Shown here: positions 14,115-22,117 of the stretch, in pieces
Numbering within the stretch: the first letter of the stretch is position 1
Layout of the letters: each line of letters starts with the position of its first letter
Translations under genes and position numbers: made by a program
Notes under the pieces: model-generated
Seen by the model: the letters and a program-made list of their open reading frames with translations, nothing else
Told to the model about the DNA's origin: nothing
Database searches by the model: none
Virus record (IMG/VR): IMGVR_UViG_3300031237_000001
Span: 1-64,000 of that record
Source of the DNA: a virus
Reading direction: 5' to 3' (one strand)
Length of the DNA stretch: 64,000 bases

Positions 14115-15056
14115 ATGGCCGAAGCCGACCGAAGCAAAACGATGATGCTGACGACGGGGAAGGGTAAGGGTGGCCCGACTAAAGCGGGTAAGCTGCCGGG
14201 CCACCGGGCCTCGGAACGAAAGGAGCCGCGCCCGTTCAAAGGCATGTGGTACGGCGAAAGTGGAATGGGCAAGACGTACATCGTCGTCCAGCTTTTACTG
14301 GTGGGCTTTAAGGTCCTCTACTTCTCGACGGAGATGGGTGGTGACGGTTTAAGGACGGTCGAGTCGGCCCTGAAGAAGCTGGGGCGTGAAGACCTCCTCG
14401 CCAACCTCTACGAGGCCCCGGCCTTCGCCGACTATGAGGAGGTCAGCGACTTCCTTCAGGACCCGGCGTCTCGCTGTCCCGGTTTGTGGACCGACTTCCA
14501 ACCGGACTTCATCTTCTGGGACGGCTTCACCGAGTTCCAGCTTCTCTACCTGGAGCGTTACATCGCCGACGAGCTCCAGCCTGATAACCCGCGGGCCGAT
14601 AGAGAAGCCGGTCTCATGTCTGTGGAGAAGGACTGGAACATGGTGATGAACGGTACGCTTCGAGGTAGCCACGATTTCTTCCAGATCCGGGATCCGCAGA
14701 CGGGCCGGGAGCCGCACAAGATCGTGACGTGTAAGCAGGCCGAGAAGGAGAGAGATGCCGTGCCGGGTGTCGAAGGTAAGCCGGCGCCGATGAAGGCGAA
14801 GAAGACCTTCATCCTTCAGGGGGCGGCGAAGAAGATCTTCGAGGGCGCCTTCGACTTCATCTTCCTCGCTGCCAAGAAGGACTCGCTCAAGCCGGGCGAG
14901 CCGCCCTCCTTTGTCTGGCGTGTGCAGGCGTCGGAGAAGCAGACGGCGAAGGTCCGCGGCTGTGAGTTTACCGAGAAGGAGATCCCGGCCGACTTCTCCT
15001 CTCTATGGTCACGCCTCGGCCTGCCGCTTCCCGAAGACAAGGAGAAGACGACGTGA
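14115..15056 (+). CDS. RecA/Sak4-like P-loop ATPase (313 aa)
   Basis: ATG 14115 follows AAAAGGAGAACC. A Walker A motif, GESGMGKT, is at residues 47-54; residues 64-74 give the next strand (VGFKVLYFSTE). A Walker B-like strand, FIFWDG, ends at residue 138. The overall size and order match the single-domain RecA-fold proteins of phages (Sak4 or related), which load on single-stranded DNA and promote annealing. It heads the replication cluster that leads to the polymerase at 19797. A general phage nucleotide-binding protein is the more cautious name. Confidence 0.75.
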   Translation: MAEADRSKTMMLTTGKGKGGPTKAGKLPGHRASERKEPRPFKGMWYGESGMGKTYIVVQLLLVGFKVLYFSTEMGGDGLRTVESALKKLGREDLLANLYEAPAFADYEEVSDFLQDPASRCPGLWTDFQPDFIFWDGFTEFQLLYLERYIADELQPDNPRADREAGLMSVEKDWNMVMNGTLRGSHDFFQIRDPQTGREPHKIVTCKQAEKERDAVPGVEGKPAPMKAKKTFILQGAAKKIFEGAFDFIFLAAKKDSLKPGEPPSFVWRVQASEKQTAKVRGCEFTEKEIPADFSSLWSRLGLPLPEDKEKTT

Positions 15057-15271
15057 AGATCATCCGCGACGAAGTCAACGAACCGTGTGAACAGTGGGAC
15101 GTTCTGGAGAAGGAACCGGAGACCTGCGGTGCTTTGTGCGAAGATCCTGAGATGCCGGTCTTTTTGTGGTACTCATGCACACGTGAAGACAAGCACCCAC
15201 CATCGCATCATGCTCATACATTGCGTGGTTGCGTCGCCGTCTGGGACGACGAGGTCAAGGAGACGACGTGA
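15053..15271 (+). CDS. Cys/His-rich small protein, paralogue of 5013 (72 aa)
   Basis: GTG 15053 overlaps the ATPase stop. It shares the C-terminal arrangement CT...H...HHAHTLRGCVAVWD with the product at 5013 and has two more cysteines (CGALC). Probably binds metal; role unknown. Confidence 0.65.
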   Translation: MKIIRDEVNEPCEQWDVLEKEPETCGALCEDPEMPVFLWYSCTREDKHPPSHHAHTLRGCVAVWDDEVKETT

Positions 15272-15783
15272 CGTTTAAGGGAGAAGTCTATCTGACGCAC
15301 GACGAGTTGAAGGACGCGGTTGAAGTGGAGAAGATCGTGGAGAGCGTCCTCCGTCAGCTCTACACGCCGTCTTACCTGCACGTCTCCGTCGCCCCGTGGG
15401 AAGGTGATCTGCCGAGCCCGTCTCAGGACGATCTCTCCGCGGCTCTATCCACGCTAGAAAAGGGCGTCGTCACAAGTCCCGTCGCCGAAGGTACCTTGGG
15501 AGAGCCGAAGCAGGGGCCTCCGGTGCCGGGCGCCCTGACATTCACCGAGTACTACGCCGCCTTCGCCGACATGACGTTCCGCGCCTTGCAGGGTCTCTTC
15601 CAGGACCCGAAGAACTGGATGCATACGTGGCGGGGCGGCTGGACGCAGATCGACGGCTCCTTTCGTTCGCAGAACATGCGGGTCCCCGAGACGTTCGGTC
15701 TCGTACTCGTCCTCGGCGACAAGGCCCTGATCGAGGTTCAGCGGCGTCTCGGCGACCCTTCTGCTCTGGAGGTCATCCAGTGA
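15268..15783 (+). CDS. Hypothetical protein (171 aa)
   Basis: GTG 15268 is coupled to the previous stop and follows AAGGAGACGAC. Soluble alpha/beta protein with an early helix (TLEKGV region) and a C-terminal TFGLVLVLGDKALIEVQRRLG. No known family. GTGA overlap with the next gene. Confidence 0.65.
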   Translation: MTFKGEVYLTHDELKDAVEVEKIVESVLRQLYTPSYLHVSVAPWEGDLPSPSQDDLSAALSTLEKGVVTSPVAEGTLGEPKQGPPVPGALTFTEYYAAFADMTFRALQGLFQDPKNWMHTWRGGWTQIDGSFRSQNMRVPETFGLVLVLGDKALIEVQRRLGDPSALEVIQ

Positions 15784-15959
15784 TAGCAAGTCAAAGACAG
15801 TTGTTTCTAAATTTACTAGCATCGTATGAAGGGGATGTGTCGGGCGACCCGGTAGAGATCAGTCGGCAGACTAGCGGAGACGTAAGCAAGGCTGCTACGA
15901 AAAGCGAGCTGTCGGAGCCGGGTCGTCCAGCAGATCCCCCTGAGACGAATGAACACTAA
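15780..15959 (+). CDS. Small hypothetical protein (59 aa)
   Basis: GTG 15780 overlaps the previous stop behind GGAGGTCATCCA. One N-terminal helix (SQRQLFLNLLASYEG) followed by a polar, probably disordered tail. Function unknown. Confidence 0.55.
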   Translation: MIASQRQLFLNLLASYEGDVSGDPVEISRQTSGDVSKAATKSELSEPGRPADPPETNEH

Positions 15960-15974
15960 CCGAAAAGGAGATGC

Positions 15975-17183
15975 ATGAGATACACACTTTTGACGCTACT
16001 CTTGACCGCGTGCTCTTGGGCCGCGTCTACGACCGCCGATTACGTTTCTGTCGTAAGCGGTCAAATCGTTAACATCAGTTCCAGTACGATTCAGTCCGTG
16101 CAGATCAGCGAGTACACACCGACGGGACGGCGTATGACGGGCGTACGAGGCCCTCTGAACTGGCTCCCCGGCGCGGTACTGCCTCAAGTCTTCGCGCAGA
16201 ACGCGGTGATTGACAGTCTTGTCCTCGACGATGGCACTGTGATCGGTGATGAGCAGTCGGTGATGGTACGCCGCATCCGCGGCATGGCTTCTGCGCGGCT
16301 CGCCTTGGAGAGTCTCGACGGCGCCGCCCTTCAGAAACAGGCCGCTAAGGAGGAGAGCATCGCCGGCATGGATACTGACTGGAGCGACCTCTTTCTTACC
16401 CGCCTAGCTAAGGAGAAGCTGGCAGCCGCCCCGACGATAGACGCAGCGTCTTCGCCTGAAGTCAACGCTCCGCCCATACCCGTAATGGTGGAGACTCTCT
16501 CGTGTCGGCCCGCAACGGTGCAGATGGGCAACTACTCATCTTGCACCTTTACGCTCAACCAAGTGTTACGAAAGACGACGAGCTTCGTAACTGGTAGTGA
16601 CTCACCTTACGCCCGGCCCGTGGTTAACACGGTGAGCGTACCCGCCGGAATAAACGCCGGATCGTTCTCCGTTTTGACGTACACGTTGCAGGATGGCGTC
16701 GATCAGGTATTGGCAACCATCAGCCTCTTCGGCCCTAACAACGGGGTGCAGACAACCATCCTGGTCAAAAGAGACAATTCTGGGGTGATAACGAGCGTCC
16801 ATCTACACGGTACTACTGGTCAGTGTCCCGACTACTTCAATCTTCCGCCGTATGAAGGCTTGGGATGCACCGCCACGAAGACCGATCCAGCTCCTGAAGG
16901 GTACACTCAGATGGTCTACGCTTCTATGGCCGGGTTCTGCTCGCCGGGCAGCGCAGTTACTCAGGTCTCGGTATACCCTGAGTCGTGGCATACCTGTTCG
17001 ACTCCGGTCTTCATTCAGATCAGGGTTGGCCTCCTGGCGGAGTTCCGAGGCGTTTGGTCCGAGGCATCGGCATCGGCTGTGAACCCGCCCATCGACGGTA
17101 GAACCTCGGCCTTTGCGGACTGCTTAGGTAATACTTACGCGGAGCCGTCTTTTGATTACGTCTGCGGCTCCTACAACCCGTAA
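15975..17183 (+). CDS. Exported, probably lipid-anchored surface protein (402 aa)
   Basis: ATG 15975 follows AAAAGGAGATGC. The N-terminus MRYTLLTLLLTACSWA is a short signal sequence with a lipobox-like LTAC, so Cys13 could be lipidated; cleavage after WA is the alternative. Residues 175-260 look like a bacterial Ig-type domain (VSVPAGINAGSFSVLTYTL). The C-terminal 130 residues hold six or more cysteines, fitting disulphides outside the cytoplasm. A large exported protein amid early genes suggests superinfection exclusion or changed surface properties. Its fold pattern resembles surface proteins of free-living GC-rich bacteria, so it may be host-derived. Confidence 0.6.
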   Translation: MRYTLLTLLLTACSWAASTTADYVSVVSGQIVNISSSTIQSVQISEYTPTGRRMTGVRGPLNWLPGAVLPQVFAQNAVIDSLVLDDGTVIGDEQSVMVRRIRGMASARLALESLDGAALQKQAAKEESIAGMDTDWSDLFLTRLAKEKLAAAPTIDAASSPEVNAPPIPVMVETLSCRPATVQMGNYSSCTFTLNQVLRKTTSFVTGSDSPYARPVVNTVSVPAGINAGSFSVLTYTLQDGVDQVLATISLFGPNNGVQTTILVKRDNSGVITSVHLHGTTGQCPDYFNLPPYEGLGCTATKTDPAPEGYTQMVYASMAGFCSPGSAVTQVSVYPESWHTCSTPVFIQIRVGLLAEFRGVWSEASASAVNPPIDGRTSAFADCLGNTYAEPSFDYVCGSYNP

Positions 17184-17278
17184 CCTTTGCGCAGAGAGAA
17201 ACGTCTTAACTTGTAGACAGGTAGCCTGATGCTACTTTAACCGTCAACCAAAACTAACCAAAACGCAAGAAGGAGATT

Positions 17279-17896
17279 ATGCCTCTACCCAGAACAGAAG
17301 TGAAGAAGAAGCCGACGCTAGCGTGCCTCGGCTACGTCAAGGATGTCGGCGCCCCCAAGGTCAACGAGACGACCGGGACGATCTCAGTGCCAATCGAGAT
17401 CGAAGCCTTAGAGCAGGGCCAGGGCCGCAAGTACTACTTCTCTTACAAGCAAGAGATGCTCGAACCGGGCTTCTCTCCCGCCGATGCGGACCCAGGAACG
17501 GAGTTCCTCTACCGGAAGAACCTCGCCGTCGAGGATGAGGACAGCTTCGACGAGGGCGATGTTTCCGCGTTGAAAGCGATGACCGGCGACGCTTACGAAG
17601 AGGTCACCGAGGAGCTCATCAAGGTGAACGGTCGCGGCGCCGAGGGCGTCGCCGAGGTCCTCCGCGAGCGGCTCCTGGCCCTGGCCGAGGACGGCTTGAA
17701 GTTCGGCTACGTCCTTCGACAGCAGTACGACAAGACGGGCGAGACCGACGACGCCGGCAAGGCGATCAAGAAGGCGACCAAGTGGTACGAGGTCGGTACG
17801 TTCGCTATCCCGACCGACGCGGTCCTGGCGCGGTGGGAGAAGCGGGCGAAGAAGGCCAAGGCCGACAAGCCCTTCATTCTCACCTTTGAGACGTAG
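17279..17896 (+). CDS. Hypothetical protein beside replication genes (205 aa)
   Basis: ATG 17279 follows AAGAAGGAGATT after a 95-bp gap. The product starts with a beta-rich domain (PTLACLGYVKDVG, TISVPIEIEALEQGQGRKYYFSY) like an OB-fold, has an acidic helical middle and ends with a basic segment (RWEKRAKKAKADK) before FILTFET. Its place between a RecA-like ATPase and PolA, and this layout, would fit a single-strand DNA-binding or accessory protein, but no signature proves it. It is followed by a structured non-coding region. Confidence 0.65.
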   Translation: MPLPRTEVKKKPTLACLGYVKDVGAPKVNETTGTISVPIEIEALEQGQGRKYYFSYKQEMLEPGFSPADADPGTEFLYRKNLAVEDEDSFDEGDVSALKAMTGDAYEEVTEELIKVNGRGAEGVAEVLRERLLALAEDGLKFGYVLRQQYDKTGETDDAGKAIKKATKWYEVGTFAIPTDAVLARWEKRAKKAKADKPFILTFET

Positions 17897-18243
17897 GTTA
17901 GCCGTGGTGCCCCGTACTGTCGGGCGGGGTTAAATGGGGTCCCTGGAGCGGGCGCAAGTCCGAATCCTCCAAGCAGTAGGCGTCGGATTAGACACCCGGC
18001 GAAACCCAGCCACTTAACGGAACGGGCTGAGTGCAGCGAGCGGCGAGAGCTGATGGGTGAATCGTGGTCGCTCTACGACCCCCGCGTCTGTACCATCCGA
18101 GAGGATCTAGCCCGATCATTTCTAACTTAACCAGTCAACCACGCATCTTTGCCACGAGAAGTTTAGTCGGGCTGAACTAAACGGGTGCTCAGTTAGGTCC
18201 TTCAGCGAAGGGCAAACCTGAGCATCAGCCCTCTACCTTAACT
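17897..18243 (+). ncRNA. Structured non-coding region, possible RNA with pseudoknot
   Basis: No coding frame fits these 347 nt, but paired segments fill them. Hairpins: 17910-14/17925-29; 17944-48/17967-71; 18066-70/18076-80; 18095-98/18103-06 with a GAGA tetraloop; 18161-66/18177-82; 18186-92/18218-24 enclosing 18199-203/18207-11. The loop of the 18161-82 hairpin holds TCGGGCT, which pairs perfectly with AGCCCGA at 18109-18115, so a pseudoknot is possible. A TTAAATGGGGT sequence at 17930-17940 resembles the late-region motif. It matches no RNA class I know. It could be an independent RNA or the processed end of the upstream message. Confidence 0.6.
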
Positions 18244-18438
18244 ATGCATATCATCGAAGCCTTACGGTCGTACCAGTCGAGGGTTGAAGCGAGACTCAGC
18301 GAGAAGACCTCCTGGGGCCGCGTCGAGTTGAAAGCCATCCTTGACGAGGAGTACCGCGCCATCCTGGAGAAAATCGTCGTGGACAGCATGGAGGCGTACC
18401 GAGCCGAGAGGGCCACTTCCGGTCTGGAGGACAGATGA
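18244..18438 (+). CDS. Small helical protein (64 aa)
   Basis: ATG 18244 directly follows the structured non-coding region, with no good ribosome-binding site (CTACCTTAACT), so its translation may depend on RNA structure. All-helical and charged. Coupled to the next gene by ATGA. Unknown function. Confidence 0.6.
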   Translation: MHIIEALRSYQSRVEARLSEKTSWGRVELKAILDEEYRAILEKIVVDSMEAYRAERATSGLEDR

Positions 18439-18707
18439 AGCAGACGAAAGTTCTATGCGACATATGCGGCCGGGAGAAGGCGACGACTATCTGGTTCACC
18501 ATCGACCGCCAGATGGACGCCGCAGGTAGCATGGACGACGTTTGCGAGTCCCTGGACCTGTGCGGCGAACATATGTTCGAGTGTTACTCGATTCTGCTCC
18601 TACGTGAAGAGGACCCGGCGAAGAGAAGGGGCGCGGCCCGCCACGTTTACATGACGTTGCGTGCCCGTACCAAGAACTCCCCGCTACGTTTGGAAGATCT
18701 GTCGTGA
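18435..18707 (+). CDS. Zinc-finger-like protein (90 aa)
   Basis: ATGA-coupled start behind GGAGGACAG. The protein has CDICGREK near residue 8 and LCGEHMFEC near residue 42: a CxxC and a C..H....C set. Helical, basic C-terminus. Function unknown; GTGA overlap with the UDG-like gene. Confidence 0.65.
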   Translation: MKQTKVLCDICGREKATTIWFTIDRQMDAAGSMDDVCESLDLCGEHMFECYSILLLREEDPAKRRGAARHVYMTLRARTKNSPLRLEDLS

Positions 18708-19354
18708 GCGTCCGTCGCAAACCTGCTCTGTGCAACCTCTGCCCGTACGCGAAGATCGGGGGCGGCTTCGTCCCCGACTGGTGGCCGCCGTCCGAACCTC
18801 GCCTCGCCGTCTTCCTGGAGGCACCAGGCGGCGACGAAGTCCTTCTCTGTGAACCTATGGTCGGTCGCGCTGGCCGCTTCTGGGAACGTGCCCTTCTACG
18901 CCCCCTCGGTCTCTGCCGCGACGAGGTCATCATCGCCAACTGCTTACGCTGCCGGCCGTGGGGACCGCCGAAGCTGCCGAATCAGTTCCCGTCTGGACCG
19001 CTCGCCAAGAAGGTCATGCAGATCTGTCGGCAGTACGACTTCTTTCACGGGCAAGCCGGCTCCCTCGTCCCGCGGGGCCTCGCCGACTGGGACCCGAATC
19101 TCTTCGTCATCACGTATCACCCGGCCGCGATCCTGCGTGAACGGGCCTTCTACCGGCTCGCCCTGGCCGACTTCGAGAAGGCCGGTAGGTACATGGAGAA
19201 GGGCTGGCGCGTCTGCGTCCTCTGCGGCGACAAGGCGGCGTCACTCGTCTGGCCTTTGGTTAATAAAGGCGGGGTTGAGGCTTGGCGCGGTCACGTTTTC
19301 ACCGCCTCGTTGAAGTCGCCGCGTGCATCTCAATTACCGAGAGGTTTACGATGA
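18704..19354 (+). CDS. Uracil-DNA glycosylase-like protein (216 aa)
   Basis: GTG 18704 overlaps the previous stop. The order of motifs is that of family 4/5 uracil-DNA glycosylases: CNLC at 10-13, EAPGGDE at 39-45, a helix with VGRAGRFWERAL, NCLRCRP at 79-85 and YHPAA at 138-142. Several of the usual iron-sulphur cysteines are present. Such enzymes remove uracil from DNA. Close relatives in phages also serve as polymerase accessory proteins without glycosylase activity. It lies just upstream of the polymerase gene. Motif 1 starts LEAPG rather than GEAPG. Confidence 0.75.
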   Translation: MSVRRKPALCNLCPYAKIGGGFVPDWWPPSEPRLAVFLEAPGGDEVLLCEPMVGRAGRFWERALLRPLGLCRDEVIIANCLRCRPWGPPKLPNQFPSGPLAKKVMQICRQYDFFHGQAGSLVPRGLADWDPNLFVITYHPAAILRERAFYRLALADFEKAGRYMEKGWRVCVLCGDKAASLVWPLVNKGGVEAWRGHVFTASLKSPRASQLPRGLR

Positions 19355-19509
19355 AGGTTACTCTGTGGTTATTCTGGCTCCTTATTAGAAATAGGGTCGT
19401 GGGCAACGTGTCGTCGGCGGGGTACAGCCATCGGGACGAGCAGTACGCCTTGGCCGATAAGATCGTCAGGGAGGTACTGCGCGATTTGGATGAGGAGTTT
19501 GTGAAGTGA
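19351..19509 (+). CDS. Small protein with N-terminal membrane anchor (52 aa)
   Basis: ATG 19351 overlaps the end of the UDG-like gene by 4 nt. Residues 3-13 (VTLWLFWLLIR) could anchor it in the membrane; the remainder is an acidic helix (KIVREVLRDLDEEF). Function unknown. Confidence 0.55.
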   Translation: MKVTLWLFWLLIRNRVVGNVSSAGYSHRDEQYALADKIVREVLRDLDEEFVK

Positions 19510-19522
19510 CAAGGAGACTGCA

Positions 19523-19711
19523 ATGAGATACATTTTAGCTCTGGACTTTGAACCGCTCGATCATGAACGTCGCAGTTTAGATCATGAGAATTGCAAACAG
19601 ATGCTTCGTATCTTGGAGAGTCTCCTGACGCTTTGGGGCGTCCCTTACTATCTGAGCCCGCCTTTGCGGGAGGACCTCGCCGAAATCGAAGCCGTCGTGG
19701 AGCAGAAGTGA
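19523..19711 (+). CDS. Small hypothetical protein (62 aa)
   Basis: ATG 19523 follows AAGGAGACTGCA. Helical protein with LDFEPLDHERRSLDHE near the start. Coupled to the next micro-gene by GTGA. Function unknown. Confidence 0.6.
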   Translation: MRYILALDFEPLDHERRSLDHENCKQMLRILESLLTLWGVPYYLSPPLREDLAEIEAVVEQK

Positions 19712-19791
19712 ACGAAGCTCTACATCTCGCCGCTTGGGGTCTCCTCCTCGTCGCCTTGGGCCACGTCATCGGTTCACGGCGTCAGGGCTGA
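19708..19791 (+). CDS. 27-residue membrane peptide
   Basis: GTG 19708 overlaps the previous stop; the frame ends 5 nt before the polymerase start. Hydrophobic core AAWGLLLVALGHVI and a basic tail (GSRRQG). One of the series of single-span micro-proteins. Confidence 0.5.
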   Translation: MNEALHLAAWGLLLVALGHVIGSRRQG

Positions 19792-19796
19792 CGAAC

Positions 19797-21917
19797 ATGG
19801 CGACTAAGTTCACGAAAATCGCCCTTCCCGAGTTGAACCTGCCGGTTCAAATGAGCCTGCTCGCCGGGCAGACGCCTCGGGCGGCCCGCGACCTTTACAC
19901 GCCGTTTCCACACGTCTACCGGAATCTGGAAGCTCTACCCAAAGTCATCCAGGACTGCGTGTCCAAGTCGCCTGGCCTCGTCGGTATGGACATGGAGTAC
20001 GATACGTCGAGGGGTAACAAGCCGTCGATCCTCGGCCTCTCCGGGTTGAACTACGCGATCTCGGTACCCTGGTCGGAAGAGTGCGTCGGCGCGTTACGTA
20101 CCTGCATCGACCGGGGCCTGAAGCTCGTCGCTTATTCTACGATGTCGGCGGATAAGCCCTGCGTGGACCCCTACGTGAAGACGCGACGAGAAGACTGGCT
20201 CGACGCGATGCTCAGTCACTACCTCGCTCATCAGGACCTGTGTAAGCGGCCTAGTAAAGAGGAGGATGATGACCCGGGTGCCCTCGGCTTCATGAACCTG
20301 TGGACCGCCTACTCGCTCGTCGGGGACGCGCCGAACTGGAAGCGCTGCCGGGGCATCGATTGTCACGGTCCCTGCCCGTCTCACTCCGTCTTCGACTACA
20401 ACGCCGCCGACTCCTGGGCCGGCCTCGTCATCGAGATAGAGAACGGTAAGGCGCTCGACGCCATGGGTGTCCCCGCTTCTCTACGCGCCGAGATGCTGGA
20501 GCTGAGCGACCTCTGCGCGTCGATGGAGCGGCGTGGGATCGGCGTAGACAGAAGCGTCGTCACCTCCTTAGACGCGGAATTGAAGTCTCGGCAAGCGGCC
20601 CTGTTCAAGTCGAACGAGCCGTTCAACCCGAAGTCTCCCAAGATGGTCGTCGCGTGGTTCAAGGAGCAGGCCCGCCTTCTCAAGCTGCCTGAGCTAGCCG
20701 TTGAGAAGAACGACAAGGAGAGCGTTCAGGAGGCGGTGCTCGCCTTGGGTAAACGCTACCTGATCGACGGCGAGAAGCCTGCCGAGATCGTCGAGGGCTT
20801 ACGAGACGTGGCTGATCTACCCGCGCCTGGCCTCGCCCTCTGTGATCTGTACGACTTCAAGGCGGGTGGAAAGGGTCTCAAAGCTTGGTTCGACGAGCGG
20901 TACTTCGGCCGCGATGGCCGTCTTCATCCTCGGTTCATCACTACTGGTGCTTCCACCGGCCGCCTCTCCTCGTCCCGTCCGAACTGGCACAACGTCGTCA
21001 AGGCCGGTTGGGGCCTGAAGATGCGCTCCGCTCTCGTCGCCGCCCCCGGCTACCAGATCCTGCGGGCCGACTGGAAGCAGCTTGAGTTACGTATGTGTCT
21101 CTACCTCTCCGGGTACGATCCCAAGGACATTCAGGGGGACGCCTTCACGTGGCTCGTCGAGCACAGCAGCGGCCAGTTCTCCCGCGCTTCTAAGTTGACG
21201 GGGAAGAAGGAACGGGACTTGGCGAAGATCACGTCGCACGGCACGGACTATCTCATGGGCTTCAAGGTCTTCACGTACGACGAGATGGACTCGCTCTCAA
21301 CGAAGCGGGCCGAGGCAGCGGGCGCCCTGCGTCTCTACCGGGACTGGGAGTACGGCGGTGGCGTCGTCGGGTTCACCGGCGTTCATCTCGCGGAGATGCT
21401 GTTCGGTGACAAGAGCTTCGAGTCCCGCCGTAAAGCCCTGGAGATTCAGGAGGACGTGTACATCGGCGCCTTCTCCTCCATTCGTAGATGGCAACGGCAG
21501 GTCCTGGCCGAGATCGAAGCCCGTGGCTACGTCAAGTACCCGACCGGCCGTTTCCTGCGTCTCTCCGGGTCCTCTTGGGACGAGGAGTCCCGGCCCCGGG
21601 CGATGGAAGAGGACGCGAAGATAGGCGTCGCTGCTCTGGGCCAAGGCGTCTCCGCCGATCACGTTCAGGCGGTGATGCTCCGTTTTCGGCGTGAGCACGG
21701 CGACCTAGGAGTACCGACGCTCCAGGTTCACGACGAGCTTCTCTACGAGGTCCCGCTTGAGTGGGGCCGCGAGAAGTGTGCCGAGTTCATCCGGCCGATG
21801 ACGGAGGAGACGTGGCGCCTACCCGGCTTCTCGGCGCCGGTTGACGCCGGCCTCGGCGCGTCGTGGCTCGAAGCGATGCAGGCCGCCGACGACCCGAAAA
21901 GGAGACTGCAAGTATGA
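19797..21917 (+). CDS. Family A DNA polymerase with 3'-5' exonuclease domain (706 aa)
   Basis: ATG 19797 was chosen over an upstream in-frame start that would overlap the micro-gene. An exonuclease motif, DMEYD, begins at residue 65. The polymerase part has the STGRLSS segment, motif A DWKQLELR from D425, motif B with R473, K477, H481 and Y485, and motif C VHDE at 644-647. There is no 5'-3' exonuclease domain, as usual for phage enzymes. H481 takes the place of Phe762 of E. coli Pol I, a position known to govern nucleotide choice and speed. Expected role: replication of the phage genome with the ATPases at 14115 and 27381. Its 3' end is part of a 28-bp repeat. Confidence 0.92.
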   Translation: MATKFTKIALPELNLPVQMSLLAGQTPRAARDLYTPFPHVYRNLEALPKVIQDCVSKSPGLVGMDMEYDTSRGNKPSILGLSGLNYAISVPWSEECVGALRTCIDRGLKLVAYSTMSADKPCVDPYVKTRREDWLDAMLSHYLAHQDLCKRPSKEEDDDPGALGFMNLWTAYSLVGDAPNWKRCRGIDCHGPCPSHSVFDYNAADSWAGLVIEIENGKALDAMGVPASLRAEMLELSDLCASMERRGIGVDRSVVTSLDAELKSRQAALFKSNEPFNPKSPKMVVAWFKEQARLLKLPELAVEKNDKESVQEAVLALGKRYLIDGEKPAEIVEGLRDVADLPAPGLALCDLYDFKAGGKGLKAWFDERYFGRDGRLHPRFITTGASTGRLSSSRPNWHNVVKAGWGLKMRSALVAAPGYQILRADWKQLELRMCLYLSGYDPKDIQGDAFTWLVEHSSGQFSRASKLTGKKERDLAKITSHGTDYLMGFKVFTYDEMDSLSTKRAEAAGALRLYRDWEYGGGVVGFTGVHLAEMLFGDKSFESRRKALEIQEDVYIGAFSSIRRWQRQVLAEIEARGYVKYPTGRFLRLSGSSWDEESRPRAMEEDAKIGVAALGQGVSADHVQAVMLRFRREHGDLGVPTLQVHDELLYEVPLEWGREKCAEFIRPMTEETWRLPGFSAPVDAGLGASWLEAMQAADDPKRRLQV
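21865..21892 (+). repeat. 28-bp direct repeat, copy 1 (polymerase 3' end)
   Basis: GGCTCGAAGCGATGCAGGCC and the next 8 nt occur here and again, identical, at 22065-22092. Both code for LEAMQAADD near a C-terminus ending RRLQV, and both are followed by AAGTATGAAG, the start of the next gene. The unit is the end of one gene plus the initiation site of the next. Confidence 0.85.
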
Positions 21918-22117
21918 AGGAAGGAACTCTTGTGCGAGCCGTCACAGACGGCGCAGAGTACGTAGGGTACTTCATTTCCGGCCAAGAATACGATTTCGTA
22001 CTGTCACGGAGATGGCCGTCTCGTGGACCGGATGACCGTTTTGGGCTTTTGACCGAGTGCTTCCGGCTCGAAGCGATGCAGGCCGCCGACGATTCTGCGA
22101 GGAGGTTACAAGTATGA
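21914..22117 (+). CDS. Small protein ending in a copy of the polymerase C-terminus (67 aa)
   Basis: ATG 21914 overlaps the polymerase stop, behind AGGAGACTGCAAGT. A beta-rich N-terminal part (GTLVRAVTDGAEYVGYFISG) is followed by LEAMQAADDSARRLQV, nearly the same as the last 16 residues of PolA (LEAMQAADDPKRRLQV). The gene may have arisen, or been joined here, through the 28-bp repeat. Function unknown. Confidence 0.7.
   Translation: MKEGTLVRAVTDGAEYVGYFISGQEYDFVLSRRWPSRGPDDRFGLLTECFRLEAMQAADDSARRLQV
22065..22092 (+). repeat. 28-bp direct repeat, copy 2
   Basis: Identical to 21865-21892, exactly 200 nt downstream. It lies at the 3' end of the small gene at 21914 and is followed by the same start context for the HD-domain gene. 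Confidence 0.85.

Noticed and set aside
17897-18243. Group I intron, RNase P RNA or tmRNA.
   Set aside because: None of the conserved core sequences of those RNAs was found, and no T-arm-like 3' end is present here.
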